A stretch of DNA of 64,000 nucleotides from Owenweeksia hongkongensis DSM 17368 (GCA_945865885.1 CAMBEZ010000001.1:1-64000), one strand, 5' to 3'. Numbered from the stretch's first letter, positions 29,064 through 38,820 are shown. A program made the numbers and translations. The notes: generated by a model not told the origin, from the letters alone.

Positions 29064-29147
29064 GCGCGAGTGCTGAAATTGGTAGACAGGCTAGACTCAG
29101 GATCTAGTGTCCGTAAGGGTGTGAGGGTTCGAGTCCCTCTTCGCGCA
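29064..29147 (+). tRNA. tRNA-Leu (anticodon CAG)
   Basis: An 84-nt class II tRNA: acceptor GCGCGAG/TTCGCGC, anticodon CAG between CTAGA and TCTAG, long variable arm and T loop GGTTCGAGTCC. A TATATTTG box at 29046-29053 lies 10 nt upstream, with a TTG 22 nt before it. Confidence 0.97.
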
Positions 29148-29149
29148 CA

Positions 29150-29171
29150 AAACCCGCTTCGGCGGGTTTTT
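29150..29171 (+). terminator. Terminator after tRNA-Leu(CAG)
   Basis: AACCCGC-TTCG-GCGGGTT followed by T, a 7-bp stem with a stable TTCG loop, begins 3 nt after the tRNA. Confidence 0.85.
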
Positions 29172-29283
29172 GCATTTTTAGCCCACGGCAGTCGGGTCCC
29201 ACAAAAGATGCAAAAAAGGAGTTTCCGCATGCGCTAATGGTAAATTAGGGATGCCGTACCTTTGCACCCTTAATTTCATCCCC

Positions 29284-30627
29284 ATGAACGTTACCCTGCA
29301 GAAAGGAAAGGCCTCAGAGGCCACGATCACCATTGCTATGGATCAGGCGGACTACGCCCCCAAAGTTGCCGCGGCGTTGCAACACTACCGCAAAACGGCG
29401 CGTATTCCAGGCTTCCGTCCGGGCATGGCCCCCATGGCCATGATTGAGCGCCAGTACGGCATGGCCATGCGGGTGGACGAGATCAACAAGTTGCTGCAAG
29501 ATGAGTTGTACAACTTCATGGAAAAAGAAAAGTTAGAGATCTTGGGTCAGCCGCTGCCCGTTCCCCAGCAAGGTTTGGACTGGAATGCGTCCGTTTTGGA
29601 GTTTCATTTTGAGGTGGGCCTGGCACCGGAGCTTACCTTGGACATGAGCGAGAAAGTGAAGCTTCCGTACTACGTTGTGGAGGTTTCCAAGAAAGTCATT
29701 GACGACGAGGTTGACTCCTTGCGCAAGCGCTACGGCAAATTGTCCAGCCCGGAAAAGGCCGTTGAGGACGATTTGTTCTTCGGACAATTCACAGAGGTGG
29801 ACGAAGCCGGAACGCCCGTGGAAGGCGGATTGAGCAAAGACGGACGCTTTGCGGGCACCGTGGTGGCCGACAAAAAGATTCTGAAGGCATTGGTGGCTGC
29901 GGCCAACGGCGATAAAGTTCATTTGGAAGCAGGCAAGACCTTTGCCTCCGACTTCCGTTTGGAAACTGTTTTGGGTTGCACGGCAGACGAATTGGCCTCC
30001 AGCACCGGCCGTTTTGAATTCGAATTGAAGTCCGTCTACCGCATGGAGCCGGCTACCATGGACCAGGAGTTCTTCGATAAAATTTTTGGACCGGGTGCGG
30101 TGTCTTCTGAGGAAGAGTTGCGCGGCAAGATTCAGGCGGAATTGGAAGCTGTTTACGTGCGCGACGCGGACATTCACTTTTTCAACACCGCCAGCGCCCA
30201 TTTGATGGACACCAAAATGGACCTTCCGGTGGCATTCTTGAAAAAGTGGCTGCAGCAAGGTGCAGAAAAGCCCTTGTCCGCAGAAGAAGTGGAGACCCAA
30301 TGGCCTTCCATGGAGAAAGGCATGCGCTGGCAGTTGATTGAGGGCAAGTTGATTCGCGAACACCACCTGCACGTGCACAAGGAAGAATTGGTGGAGTACG
30401 CCGTTGCTTTGGTCAACGAGCGCATGATGCAATTTGGTCAATCCCTTCCTGGCGAAGAGGTAGAGAAGGTGGCACTGAATTTGTTGAAGAACCGCGAACA
30501 ATCCGAACAAATGTCCGAACAGGTGCTGCAGAACAAAATGAGTGCGTTCTTTAAGGCCAACTTCGGAAAGAAAGAAATCAAGTCCAGCTACGAAGATTTC
30601 TTAGCGATTGCCACCAAAACAAACTAA
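29284..30627 (+). CDS. tig: Trigger factor chaperone
   Basis: From the ATG at 29284 the protein has 447 residues in trigger-factor order. The N-terminal ribosome-binding domain has the IPGFRPGMAP signature (about 41-50). The middle region, where other trigger factors have the PPIase domain, reads DLFFGQFTEVDEAG and is divergent. The C-terminal helical chaperone domain runs from about 250. It binds nascent chains at the ribosome exit. The promoter TACCTTTG (29257-29264) lies 19 nt before this ATG, inside a longer open frame, which settles the start. It heads the classic tig-clpP-clpX cluster. Confidence 0.95.
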   Translation: MNVTLQKGKASEATITIAMDQADYAPKVAAALQHYRKTARIPGFRPGMAPMAMIERQYGMAMRVDEINKLLQDELYNFMEKEKLEILGQPLPVPQQGLDWNASVLEFHFEVGLAPELTLDMSEKVKLPYYVVEVSKKVIDDEVDSLRKRYGKLSSPEKAVEDDLFFGQFTEVDEAGTPVEGGLSKDGRFAGTVVADKKILKALVAAANGDKVHLEAGKTFASDFRLETVLGCTADELASSTGRFEFELKSVYRMEPATMDQEFFDKIFGPGAVSSEEELRGKIQAELEAVYVRDADIHFFNTASAHLMDTKMDLPVAFLKKWLQQGAEKPLSAEEVETQWPSMEKGMRWQLIEGKLIREHHLHVHKEELVEYAVALVNERMMQFGQSLPGEEVEKVALNLLKNREQSEQMSEQVLQNKMSAFFKANFGKKEIKSSYEDFLAIATKTN

Positions 30628-30636
30628 ATTAGAACC

Positions 30637-31314
30637 ATGAGTTCAGATCTTGGCAAAGAGTTCCAGCGGTACGCCCAACTGGACAAAGGAGTCTCCAGCT
30701 TGACGATGGAGGGTTACGTAAAGAGTTCGTTGACGCCCTACATCATTGAGGAGCGTCAGTTGAACGTGGCGCAGATGGACGTGTTCTCTCGTTTGATGAT
30801 GGACCGCATCATCTTCTTGGGAACGGGAATCAACGACCAAGTAGCCAATATTGTGCAAGCGCAATTGCTCTTTTTGGAGAGTGCGGACGCCAAGAAAGAC
30901 ATTCAGATCTACATGAACTCACCGGGTGGCAGTGTTTACGCCGGCTTGGGCATTTACGACACCATGCAGGTGATCAACCCGGACGTCGCCACCATTTGTA
31001 CGGGCATTGCAGCCTCTATGGCGGCCGTTTTGTTGTGTGCCGGGGCGAACGGCAAGCGTTCTGCCTTGAAGCACAGTCGCGTTATGATTCACCAGCCCAT
31101 GGGCGGTGCGGAAGGCCAGGTTTCCGATATGGAAATCACCTTGAAGGAAATTTTGAAGTTGAAGAAGGAATTGTACGACATCATTGCGCAGCACAGCGGC
31201 AAGCCGTTTGCAGACGTGGAGCGCGATTCAGACCGCGACTACTGGATGACTTCCGAGGAGGCTAAGGCCTACGGCATGATCGACGAGGTCCTCACCGCAA
31301 AGAACCCCCGCTAA
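30637..31314 (+). CDS. clpP: ATP-dependent Clp protease proteolytic subunit
   Basis: The 225-residue ClpP has the catalytic triad Ser127 ([10 protein letters not shown]), His152 (VMIHQPMGG) and Asp201 (RDYWM), plus the oligomerisation and oxyanion motif MNSPGGSV. The N-terminal ~30 residues resemble a propeptide region longer than in E. coli. It forms tetradecameric chambers fed by ClpX, whose gene begins 2 bp later. It follows tig by 9 bp. Confidence 0.97.
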   Translation: MSSDLGKEFQRYAQLDKGVSSLTMEGYVKSSLTPYIIEERQLNVAQMDVFSRLMMDRIIFLGTGINDQVANIVQAQLLFLESADAKKDIQIYMNSPGGSVYAGLGIYDTMQVINPDVATICTGIAASMAAVLLCAGANGKRSALKHSRVMIHQPMGGAEGQVSDMEITLKEILKLKKELYDIIAQHSGKPFADVERDSDRDYWMTSEEAKAYGMIDEVLTAKNPR

Positions 31315-31316
31315 GC

Positions 31317-32525
31317 GTGGCCAAGGAGAAGCAACCCGTGCTGTGTTCGTTCTGTGGCCGGGAGAAGAAAGAAACGCAGTTGCTGGTGGCGGGCTTGAAC
31401 GCCCACATCTGCGATTCGTGCATAGAGCAGGCCCACGCCATGGTGGATGAGGAATTCGGCGCAAAAGCTCCGGGTGCTTCAGGCAAAGTTGAGCTCATTC
31501 GCCCGGTAGCGTTAAAAGCACACCTGGACGAGTACGTCATTGGCCAAGAAGCCGCCAAAAAAATCCTCTCCGTAGCGGTGTACAACCACTACAAGCGCAT
31601 CCTCCGCCCCAAGGGCAAAGAGGTGGAGTTGGAAAAGTCCAACGTTATTTTGGTGGGCGAGACCGGAACCGGTAAAACCTTGTTGGCCCGCACCATCGCA
31701 CGCATCTTGGACGTTCCCTTTGCCATTGTGGACGCCACGGTTCTAACCGAGGCCGGCTACGTGGGTGAGGACGTGGAGACGATTTTGACCCGACTGCTCC
31801 AAGCGGCGGATTACAACGTGGAAGCTGCTCAGCGCGGCATTGTTTTCATCGACGAAATCGATAAGATTGCGCGGAAGTCGGACAATCCGTCCATCACCCG
31901 CGACGTTTCCGGGGAAGGCGTGCAGCAGGCGTTGCTGAAGTTGTTGGAGGGGACCAAGGTAAACGTTCCGCCGCAAGGAGGGCGCAAGCACCCGGACCAA
32001 AAATTTGTGGAGGTAGACACGCGGAACATTCTGTTCGTGGCAGGCGGTGCTTTTGACGGCATTGAACGCCACATTGCCCGACGCCTGAACGCTCAAGTAG
32101 TGGGTTTCAATGGAACCTTGCAGCGTGCGGAGCAGGTGGAGTCGGTGTCGTTTTTGCCGCACCTGACCCCCCAAGATTTAAAGAGCTTCGGCTTGATTCC
32201 GGAATTGATTGGCCGCATGCCAGTACTTACGTATTTGGAGCCCTTGGATGCGTCGGCTTTGCGCCGCATTTTGACGGAGCCCAAGAACGCCTTGCTGAAG
32301 CAGTACAAGGAGTTGTTTGCTCTGGATCAGATTGAATTCACCATTGAGGACGAGGCCATCGATTTTTTGGTGGAGAAAGCCATGGAATTCCAATTGGGTG
32401 CCCGCGGTTTGCGTTCCATTTGCGAGGCCTTGTTGACGGATGCCATGTTCGATTTGCCGGGCGCGGTGCACGTAACGCTCCGGTACGCGGAAGAAAAGTT
32501 GGCCGTGCTTCAGAAGGCTTCTTGA
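31317..32525 (+). CDS. clpX: ATP-dependent Clp protease ATPase subunit
   Basis: The 402-residue ClpX has the N-terminal Zn-binding domain (Cys10, Cys13, Cys32, Cys35 in CSFC and CDSC), Walker A GETGTGKT (114-121), Walker B VFIDEIDK, and the C-terminal sensor 2 motif GARGLRSI. It unfolds tagged proteins and feeds ClpP. The start is GTG at 31317, 2 bp after clpP, indicating coupled expression. A strong terminator follows. Confidence 0.97.
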   Translation: MAKEKQPVLCSFCGREKKETQLLVAGLNAHICDSCIEQAHAMVDEEFGAKAPGASGKVELIRPVALKAHLDEYVIGQEAAKKILSVAVYNHYKRILRPKGKEVELEKSNVILVGETGTGKTLLARTIARILDVPFAIVDATVLTEAGYVGEDVETILTRLLQAADYNVEAAQRGIVFIDEIDKIARKSDNPSITRDVSGEGVQQALLKLLEGTKVNVPPQGGRKHPDQKFVEVDTRNILFVAGGAFDGIERHIARRLNAQVVGFNGTLQRAEQVESVSFLPHLTPQDLKSFGLIPELIGRMPVLTYLEPLDASALRRILTEPKNALLKQYKELFALDQIEFTIEDEAIDFLVEKAMEFQLGARGLRSICEALLTDAMFDLPGAVHVTLRYAEEKLAVLQKAS

Positions 32526-32547
32526 GTTTATAGCAACGGTTTGGATC

Positions 32548-32576
32548 AAAAAAAGGCGCCGAAGGCGCCTTTTTTT
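32548..32576. terminator. Terminator after clpX
   Basis: AAAAGGCGCC-GAA-GGCGCCTTTT embedded in longer A and T runs, lying between clpX and the convergent folA gene; usable from both sides. Confidence 0.92.
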
Positions 32577-32620
32577 GTGCGCAGCCGCTTGCTGCTCACC
32601 GCTCCAATACAGCGTTTAAC

Positions 32621-33133
32621 CTAAACTTTGCGCTCGTACGAACGAAAAACGAAGGCGTGCGGATGGCGTTCGTCTGCGGGATGCTGGGTTTCTTGCGTCA
32701 AAACCCACGAAGGGTCGTTTTGGTAGTTGGGGAACCAGGTATCGCCGGTGTATTCGGCGTCGATCTCCGTAATTTCCAACCGATGTGCGCGCGGCAACGC
32801 TTCCGCGTAGAGCATTCCACCGCCCACCACAAAAACTTCTGCGTAGCCTTGGGAGCGCGCGCTTTGCAGGGCAGCGTCCAGATTGGGGTGTACTTCTGTG
32901 CCGGGAAGTTGCAGGGCCGGGTTGCGGGAAACCACCAAGTTCAAGCGCTTGGGCAGCGGACGACCGATGCTGTCAAACGTCAAACGACCCATCACGATGG
33001 CGCCGCCGGTGGTGAGGGTTTTGAAGTGCTGGAGGTCGTTTGGGAGGTGCCAAAGCAGGGTGTTTTGGCCGCCAATGAGGCGATTGCGGTCGTGGGCTAC
33101 CACCAAGGTTATTTTGGTCGCGGGGTGCGTCAT
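32621..33133 (-). CDS. folA: Dihydrofolate reductase
   Basis: The 170-residue DHFR has [19 protein letters not shown] with the catalytic acid Asp33, the NADPH-site motif [14 protein letters not shown], and [12 protein letters not shown]. It reduces dihydrofolate to tetrahydrofolate. Its start overlaps the thyA stop by 4 nt; since ThyA produces dihydrofolate, coupling the two matches supply to demand. Length is typical. Confidence 0.96.
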   Translation of the reverse strand: MTHPATKITLVVAHDRNRLIGGQNTLLWHLPNDLQHFKTLTTGGAIVMGRLTFDSIGRPLPKRLNLVVSRNPALQLPGTEVHPNLDAALQSARSQGYAEVFVVGGGMLYAEALPRAHRLEITEIDAEYTGDTWFPNYQNDPSWVLTQETQHPADERHPHAFVFRSYERKV

Positions 33134-34011
33134 ACGGCAACTTCTGCGGCGATGGCCGGATGGGGATCGTACCCCGTGAGTTGGACGTCGTCGTAGGTAA
33201 AGGCGAAGAGGTCGCGGACTTCTGGGTTCAGCGCCAATTGGGGAAGCGGGCGGAAATCCCGCTCCAATTGGGTGTGGACTTGGTCCAGGTGGTTGCGGTA
33301 GATGTGGGCGTCGCCCAGGGTGTGGATGAACTCACCCACGCGCAGGCCGGTGGCCTGCGCCACCAAATGCACCAAGAGGGCGTAGGAGGCGATGTTGAAG
33401 GGCACGCCCAAGAAGATATCGGCGCTTCTTTGGTAGAGCTGGCAGGAGAGCTCCCCGTTGGCCACGTAAAATTGAAAGAAGGCGTGGCAGGGGGGAAGGG
33501 CCATCTGATCCAGGTAGGCAGGATTCCAGGCAGAAACGATGATCCTGCGGGAATCCCATTGGTGCTGCAGTTGGTGCAGGACCTGTTTCATTTGGTCCAC
33601 GGAGGTACCGTTGGGCCCGGGCCACGAACGCCACTGGTAGCCGTACACGGGCCCCAACTCGCCCCATTGGGCTGCAAAAGGGGCGTCGGTGGCAACGCGC
33701 TGCGCAAATTCGCGCATGCTGCTGCCGTCGAATTCGGGAGCTTTTTGGAACTTCGCGTAGGGCCAGTCGTCCCAAATCCGCACCCCGTTTTGGGCCAGGT
33801 ACTGGATGTTGGTGTCTCCGGCCAAAAACCAAAGCAGTTCGTGCACGATGCTTTTGAAGTGGACCTTTTTGGTGGTCAGCAGGGGAAATCCTTGGCGCAG
33901 GTCAAAACGCATTTGGTGCCCAAATACACTGATGGTTCCCGTTCCGGTGCGGTCTTCTTTTTCAACACCTTCCGCCAAGACGCGGCGCAGGAGGTCGTGG
34001 TACTGCTGCAT
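33130..34011 (-). CDS. thyA: Thymidylate synthase
   Basis: The 293-residue ThyA shows the catalytic cysteine in [11 protein letters not shown] (Cys175), [11 protein letters not shown] near the N-terminus and WNPAYLDQM. It makes dTMP from dUMP with methylene-THF. It lies 7 bp after nupC and overlaps folA, so nucleoside uptake, dTMP synthesis and folate recycling are expressed together. Confidence 0.97.
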   Translation of the reverse strand: MQQYHDLLRRVLAEGVEKEDRTGTGTISVFGHQMRFDLRQGFPLLTTKKVHFKSIVHELLWFLAGDTNIQYLAQNGVRIWDDWPYAKFQKAPEFDGSSMREFAQRVATDAPFAAQWGELGPVYGYQWRSWPGPNGTSVDQMKQVLHQLQHQWDSRRIIVSAWNPAYLDQMALPPCHAFFQFYVANGELSCQLYQRSADIFLGVPFNIASYALLVHLVAQATGLRVGEFIHTLGDAHIYRNHLDQVHTQLERDFRPLPQLALNPEVRDLFAFTYDDVQLTGYDPHPAIAAEVAV

Positions 34012-34018
34012 GATTCAA

Positions 34019-35314
34019 TCAATAGAAAAGGCCCACCAGAACGGCGGTAAACAAAGAAGCGACGGTACCTCCCACGAGTGCGCGAAAGCCCAGTTTGCTC
34101 AAGTCCGAACGACGGTGCGGTGCCAGCGTGCCGATGCCGCCAATTTGGATGCCGATGCTGGCGAAGTTGGCAAAGCCGCACAGGATGTAGGTGGCCATGA
34201 CTTGGCTTTTGACGTTGGTCAGGGCACCCGTTTCAATCAGGTTGCCCAAGGTGACGTAGGCGTAAAACTCGTTGAGGATGGTTTTTTCGCCCAGCAGCTG
34301 CCCCACCAGTGCGGCGTCGGCCCAATTCACACCCATCAGCCACGTGAGGGGCGCCAGGGAAAGCCCCAGGATGGCTTGCAGGTTGAAGGCGGTGTAGCGA
34401 CCGTCTGAGATGGAGGCGGTCCAAGCGTTCAAACCGGTGTACGCGCCAATGCCGTCGGCCAGGATGGAGTTCACCAAATAGATGAGGGCCGTGAAAACCA
34501 GGAGCATGGCCCCTACGTTGACGGCCAGTTTCAAACCGTCCGCGGTGCCGCGGCTCAGGGCGTCCAACCAATGATCGCCGTTGGATTCGCGGCTGATGTG
34601 CATGTCTTTGTTGAACTCTTCCGTCTCCGGAACCAAGATTTTGGCGGCCACAATGGCCGCTGGCGCACTCATGACGGAGGCGGCCAAAAGGTGTTTGGCG
34701 AAGAACAAGCGGGAAGCCTCGCTGTCCCCGCCGAGGTAACCGATGTAGGCGGCGAGCACGCCGCCGGCAATGGTGGCCATTCCGCCCGTCATCAGACTAA
34801 GGAGTTCGCTGCGGGTCATTTTACCGATGTACGGCTTGACCAACAAGGGGGCTTCCGTTTGTCCCAAAAAGATATTGCCTGCCGCGGCCAAACTTTCCGC
34901 ACCGGAGACTTTTAGGGTCCAGCGCATGATCCACGCAAAAACCCAAACGATTTTTTGCAGGATGCCCCAGTAGTACATCAAGCTGGTGAAGGCGCTGAAA
35001 AAGATGACTGTGGGCAGTACTTGAAAGGCGAAAATGTAGCCAAAGGAGTCCGTGTTGGAAATCAAGGAGCCGAACAAGAACAGACTGCCTTCGCGGGTGT
35101 AGCCCAGGATGTTCACAAATACTTGGCCGACGGCCTGGAATCCTTTTTCAACAAAAGAGACGCGGAGTATCAGAAAAGCAAAAACAAACTGAATCAACAT
35201 TCCTTTGACCACCAAAGCCCAAGGAATTTTTTTGCGGTTGGTGCTCATCAAAGCGAGCAGTCCGGTCATGACAATAAGCGAACTAAAGGCGCGCAAGGAG
35301 GTAGTCCAATCCAT
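34019..35314 (-). CDS. nupC: NupC-type concentrative nucleoside transporter
   Basis: A 431-residue inner-membrane protein with the CNT family layout: N-terminal helices, QVLPTVIFFSAFTSLMYYWG, GQTEAPLLVKPYI, and a C-terminal part with GFANFASIGIQIGGIG (nucleoside- and cation-binding re-entrant loop). It imports nucleosides with Na+ or H+. It is upstream of thyA by 7 bp, and the bifunctional nuclease gene lies 39 bp further upstream. Confidence 0.95.
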   Translation of the reverse strand: MDWTTSLRAFSSLIVMTGLLALMSTNRKKIPWALVVKGMLIQFVFAFLILRVSFVEKGFQAVGQVFVNILGYTREGSLFLFGSLISNTDSFGYIFAFQVLPTVIFFSAFTSLMYYWGILQKIVWVFAWIMRWTLKVSGAESLAAAGNIFLGQTEAPLLVKPYIGKMTRSELLSLMTGGMATIAGGVLAAYIGYLGGDSEASRLFFAKHLLAASVMSAPAAIVAAKILVPETEEFNKDMHISRESNGDHWLDALSRGTADGLKLAVNVGAMLLVFTALIYLVNSILADGIGAYTGLNAWTASISDGRYTAFNLQAILGLSLAPLTWLMGVNWADAALVGQLLGEKTILNEFYAYVTLGNLIETGALTNVKSQVMATYILCGFANFASIGIQIGGIGTLAPHRRSDLSKLGFRALVGGTVASLFTAVLVGLFY

Positions 35315-35353
35315 GGGGGTAAGGTACGGGGATTTTTTTGGGCGGTGTTTTGT

Positions 35354-35926
35354 TTACAGTGCTCCTCGTCTTTGCAGTTCGTCACGCAGGGATGCGGCCC
35401 GCTCGTAGTCTTCGTTGGTGAGGGCCTCTTGGAGGTCTAGGTGCAATTGATCCGTAGGTTGTGCAGCATGGGCGGCAGTAGCAGCGGGAGCTGGTGTATC
35501 AGAGGCCCCGTTGTCCATTTGCTCTCCCGCAGACCGAACCACCTCTTGGGTTGCAAATAGGGGCGCCTGCTGCCGCAAGGCCATGGCAATGGCGTCCGAC
35601 GGACGCGCGTCAAAGCGCCACTCGTGTCCTTCTTGGTCGCACACCAGGGTAGCGCGAAAGATCCCTTCCTCCAAAGCCGTGAGCGTTACCTCGCGAATTT
35701 GCACGTGAAAGGCAGCGAGCATGGTTTGGAACAGGTCGTGGGTCATGGGCCGGGGCGGGTGTGCCATGCGGTCCAAGGCAATGGCGATGCTCTGGGCTTC
35801 AAACGCGCCAATGACTACGGGAATGCGCAAAAGACCGTCCTCCGTGCCCAAAACCAAAGCGTACGACCCGCTGGGACGCTCACTGTAGGTGAGGCCTTTG
35901 ACCACCAAAGGAACGCGGGTATCCAC
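35354..35926 (-). CDS. Bifunctional nuclease (DUF151) with UVR motif
   Basis: A 190-residue protein with a BFN/DUF151 domain (about 5-130; LRIPVVIGAFEAQSIAIAL, RPSDAIAMALR) and a C-terminal UvrB/UvrC-type helical motif (about 165-188; LQEALTNEDYERAASLRDEL). Plant and bacterial BFN proteins have reported RNase/DNase activity; the UVR helix usually mediates protein contacts. The start is GTG at 35926, directly next to an 18-bp palindrome. It heads the nupC-thyA-folA group and may be transcribed with it. Confidence 0.92.
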   Translation of the reverse strand: MDTRVPLVVKGLTYSERPSGSYALVLGTEDGLLRIPVVIGAFEAQSIAIALDRMAHPPRPMTHDLFQTMLAAFHVQIREVTLTALEEGIFRATLVCDQEGHEWRFDARPSDAIAMALRQQAPLFATQEVVRSAGEQMDNGASDTPAPAATAAHAAQPTDQLHLDLQEALTNEDYERAASLRDELQRRGAL

Positions 35927-35928
35927 GG

Positions 35929-35946
35929 CTAGCGAACGTTAGCTAG
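35929..35946. promoter_or_regulatory. 18-bp near-perfect palindrome upstream of BFN gene
   Basis: CTAGCGAACGTTAGCTAG is palindromic at 16 of 18 positions and ends 2 bp upstream of the BFN GTG start. Its position suggests an operator for the BFN-nupC-thyA-folA group; no regulator is identified. Confidence 0.35.
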
Positions 35947-35978
35947 AGCAGTAGAAGAGGATCGACGGCCGGTTGGCA

Positions 35979-36929
35979 TTACGCGTGGAAGGCGCGCAGG
36001 GCCTCCGTCAACTTAGGCACTACCTCAAAAGCATCTCCCACCACGCCGTAATCCGCTGCCTTGAAGAAAGGTGCTTCCGCATCCGAATTGATGACCACAA
36101 TGGTCTTGGAGCTGCTGACGCCGGCCAAGTGCTGAATGGCTCCGCTGATGCCAATGGCAATGTACAGCTGCGGGTTGATCTGGATGCCGGTTTGGCCCAC
36201 GTGTTCGGAGTGGGGACGCCAACCGATGTCCGACACCGGCTTGGAGCAGGCGGTACCCGCATTCAATTCTTGCGCCAAGGCCTCAATCAGGTTCCAGTTT
36301 TCCGGACCCTTCATGCCGCGGCCGGCAGAGACCACGCGCTCGGCTTCTGGCAACGGAATTTTGCCGGACGCAACTTGCAGTTCTACCGAGGTGCTTTTTC
36401 CGGCGGCGGCGGTTTCCACTGCTTCAACAGCAGCCGTTTGCGTGCCGACGGTTCCCAGGCCAACGGAATTGGGAACCAATCCTACCACGGCGCGGTCGCC
36501 CGCTGCGGAGGCGTCTTCCAATCCTTTGGAGGAGAAGGCGCCGCGGCGCACAGCCAGGGGAGCAAAGGAGGTGGGCAGGGCCAATACATTGGTGATGGCC
36601 GGGGCGTCCCAGGCACCCGCAACAAAGGGGGTGAGGGATTTGCCGTTGGCGGTGGCGCTGACCACTACCAGGCGCGCGCGGTGCTGGCTGGCCAGAGCGG
36701 CCAAGGCAGTGCCGTAGGCGATGGGCTCGAACGCGGAGGCGTTGGTGAGGTGGAGGACGCGTTGGGCGCCGTAGGCGCCCAGGGCCGCGAGGTCATCCGA
36801 AGCGGCGCCAAATACAACGGCAACGGCCTCGGTTCCAAGCGATTTAGCGCATTGGGCACCGTATTGAACCGCTTCAAAAGTGGACTTCTTGAACGTTCCG
36901 TTCCAAGTTTCTGCAAAAATGAGGACCAT
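35979..36929 (-). CDS. etfA: Electron transfer flavoprotein alpha subunit
   Basis: The 316-residue protein has an N-terminal adenine-nucleotide-hydrolase-like domain (LIFAETWNGTFKKSTFEA) and the C-terminal FAD domain: VVSAGRGMKGPENW, VSDIGWRPHSEHVGQTG, YIAIGISGAIQHLAG and VVINSDAEAPFFKAADYGVVGD. With EtfB it carries electrons from acyl-CoA and other dehydrogenases to the quinone pool. It follows etfB by 10 bp. Confidence 0.97.
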   Translation of the reverse strand: MVLIFAETWNGTFKKSTFEAVQYGAQCAKSLGTEAVAVVFGAASDDLAALGAYGAQRVLHLTNASAFEPIAYGTALAALASQHRARLVVVSATANGKSLTPFVAGAWDAPAITNVLALPTSFAPLAVRRGAFSSKGLEDASAAGDRAVVGLVPNSVGLGTVGTQTAAVEAVETAAAGKSTSVELQVASGKIPLPEAERVVSAGRGMKGPENWNLIEALAQELNAGTACSKPVSDIGWRPHSEHVGQTGIQINPQLYIAIGISGAIQHLAGVSSSKTIVVINSDAEAPFFKAADYGVVGDAFEVVPKLTEALRAFHA

Positions 36930-36939
36930 GGTGCTGGGA

Positions 36940-37689
36940 TTAAATGACTTTAGCTTCTTCGTGGAGCAGGCGAACCAATTCGCCTAAATTGTCTTTGTCG
37001 ATCAAACGAACGGAAGTGCGGCCCACGGGCTTTTCAAACCGTTTTGACACCACCTGTGCCGCTACCGCACTGGGGGCAACCACCGCCAAGGGCTTGGTGC
37101 GCGCCGCCATGATGCCCCGCATGTTGGGAATGCGCAGCTCGGATTCTTCCACCAAGCCTTTTTTGCCGGCTACCACCAACGGAAGGGAAGCGGTGAGCTT
37201 CTCCTTGCCGCCGTCGATCTCGCGAAGGACGGTGGCGTTTGTGCCCGACAACTCCAAACCGATGCACGCGTTGGCAAAGGCTGCACCCATGCGGTGGGCC
37301 AGCAATCCGGGAACCGTACCGCCGTTGTAATCAATGGATTCAATGCCGCAAAGCACCAATTCGTAAGGATTGGCCTGAACGTATTCGGCAATCCACTGCG
37401 CCACCTGGTTGCCGGATTCCGGACGCGCGTCAATGCGCACGGCGTCGTCTGCGCCAATGGCCAACGCCTTGCGCAACGTAGGTTCCACGCTGGCGTCACC
37501 AACGATCAAGGCCGTTACTTGGGTAGCCAAACCGGCTTCTTTCATTTGCAGCGCCTTGGTCAGGCCAAATTCGTCGTGCGGATTGATGACAAACTGAATG
37601 CCTTGCGCGTCCAATGCGGCACCGTCGGCCGTGAACTGGATTTTGGAGGTGGTATCCGGCACGTGGCTGATACAGACCAATATTTTCAT
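36940..37689 (-). CDS. etfB: Electron transfer flavoprotein beta subunit
   Basis: From the ATG at 37689 this is a 249-residue EtfB: MKILVCISHVPDTT start, INPHDEFGLTKALQ, CGIESIDYNGGTVPGLLAHRMG, and the C-terminal region that clamps EtfA. It binds AMP and forms the ETF heterodimer. The longer open frame (22 extra codons) lacks family similarity and would run across the promoter spacer. It is transcribed from TACTTTTG (37749-37742), back to back with pdhB. Confidence 0.97.
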   Translation of the reverse strand: MKILVCISHVPDTTSKIQFTADGAALDAQGIQFVINPHDEFGLTKALQMKEAGLATQVTALIVGDASVEPTLRKALAIGADDAVRIDARPESGNQVAQWIAEYVQANPYELVLCGIESIDYNGGTVPGLLAHRMGAAFANACIGLELSGTNATVLREIDGGKEKLTASLPLVVAGKKGLVEESELRIPNMRGIMAARTKPLAVVAPSAVAAQVVSKRFEKPVGRTSVRLIDKDNLGELVRLLHEEAKVI

Positions 37690-37741
37690 GAGCTTCGGAT
37701 TGAAATTTGAGCCTTTTTGATGGGCATGCGCCTGACATTCG

Positions 37742-37771
37742 CAAAAGTACGGCACGCTTGCCGTATTTTTG
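37742..37771. promoter_or_regulatory. Symmetric divergent promoter pair, etfB / pdhB
   Basis: The minus-strand box TACTTTTG (37749-37742, for etfB) and the plus-strand box TATTTTTG (37764-37771, for pdhB) are joined by the perfect inverted repeat TACGGCA-CGCT-TGCCGTA (37748-37765). The whole 30-bp element has 13-bp arms with a single mismatch. One dimeric regulator bound at the centre could control both genes. Confidence 0.6.
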
Positions 37772-37796
37772 CCGACCTTATAGCAAGCGCAACACC

Positions 37797-38780
37797 ATGA
37801 GAATTATTCAATACCGCGAAGCGGTGGCTGAGGCCATGAGCGAAGAAATGCGCCGCGACGAGAACGTCTATTTGATGGGTGAAGAGGTGGCCGAGTACAA
37901 CGGTGCGTACAAGGCCTCCAAAGGCATGTTGGACGAGTTTGGCCCCAAACGCGTGCTGGACACCCCCATTGCAGAGCTTGGTTTTGCCGGCATTGCCGTG
38001 GGCTCTGCCATGAACGGATTGCGTCCAATTGTTGAGTTCATGACGTGGAACTTTTCGTTGGTGGCCATTGACCAGATCATTTCCAACGCCGCCAAAATGC
38101 GTCAAATGAGCGGCGGTCAATTCACCATACCGATAGTCTTTCGCGGCCCAACCGCGTCTGCAGGCCAGTTGGGCGCTACCCACAGTCAAGCGTTTGAGAG
38201 TTGGTACGCCAACTGCCCGGGCTTGAAAGTAGTGGTTCCGTCCACCCCTTATGACCTCAAAGGTTTGCTCAAGTCTGCCATCCGCGACGACGACCCCGTT
38301 TTGATCATGGAGTCCGAACAGATGTACGGCGACAAAGGCGAAGTACCGGAAGAAGAATACTTGATCCCCATTGGGGTGGCAGACATCAAGCGCCCCGGAA
38401 CGGACGTGACCATCGTTTCCTTTGGCAAAATCATCAAGGTTGCCTTAGCGGCCGCGGAGCAGTTGGCCGAAGAGGGCATTTCCTGCGAAGTCATTGACTT
38501 GCGCACGGTTCGCCCCATCGACTACGACACCGTTATTGAATCCGTCAAAAAGACCAACCGTTTGGTTTGCGTGGAAGAGGCTTGGCCCTTGGGCAGCATC
38601 TCCACCGAGATTGCCTACATGGTTCAAAAGCGCGCGTTCGATTACTTGGACGCTCCCGTTCGCCGCTTGACCACCGCGGACACCCCCGCGGCCTATGCCC
38701 CTACCTTGATGGAAGCATTCCTGCCTTCCGTGGATCAAGTGAAGTCCGTTGTTCGGGAAGTAGCTTACCAAAACGCATAA
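37797..38780 (+). CDS. pdhB: Pyruvate dehydrogenase E1 component, beta subunit
   Basis: From the ATG at 37797 the protein has 327 residues and fits the E1-beta family: MRIIQYREAVAEAMSEEM, GEEVAEYNGAYKASKG, TPIAELGFAGIAVGSAM, RGPTASAGQLGATHSQ, and the C-terminal transketolase domain (DLRTVRPIDYDT). With E1-alpha (not in the window) it decarboxylates pyruvate. The E3 gene lpdA is at 60.2 kb. Promoter TATTTTTG lies 25 nt before the start. hppA follows 40 bp later. Confidence 0.95.
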   Translation: MRIIQYREAVAEAMSEEMRRDENVYLMGEEVAEYNGAYKASKGMLDEFGPKRVLDTPIAELGFAGIAVGSAMNGLRPIVEFMTWNFSLVAIDQIISNAAKMRQMSGGQFTIPIVFRGPTASAGQLGATHSQAFESWYANCPGLKVVVPSTPYDLKGLLKSAIRDDDPVLIMESEQMYGDKGEVPEEEYLIPIGVADIKRPGTDVTIVSFGKIIKVALAAAEQLAEEGISCEVIDLRTVRPIDYDTVIESVKKTNRLVCVEEAWPLGSISTEIAYMVQKRAFDYLDAPVRRLTTADTPAAYAPTLMEAFLPSVDQVKSVVREVAYQNA

Positions 38781-38820
38781 TTTCTAAAAACCAAATCCCC
38801 TGATTTTCATTTTATAGACT

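Noticed and set aside
28913-29230. Minus-strand open frame of 105 codons with RGTRTLTP
   Set aside because: Antisense of tRNA-Leu(CAG), not a gene.
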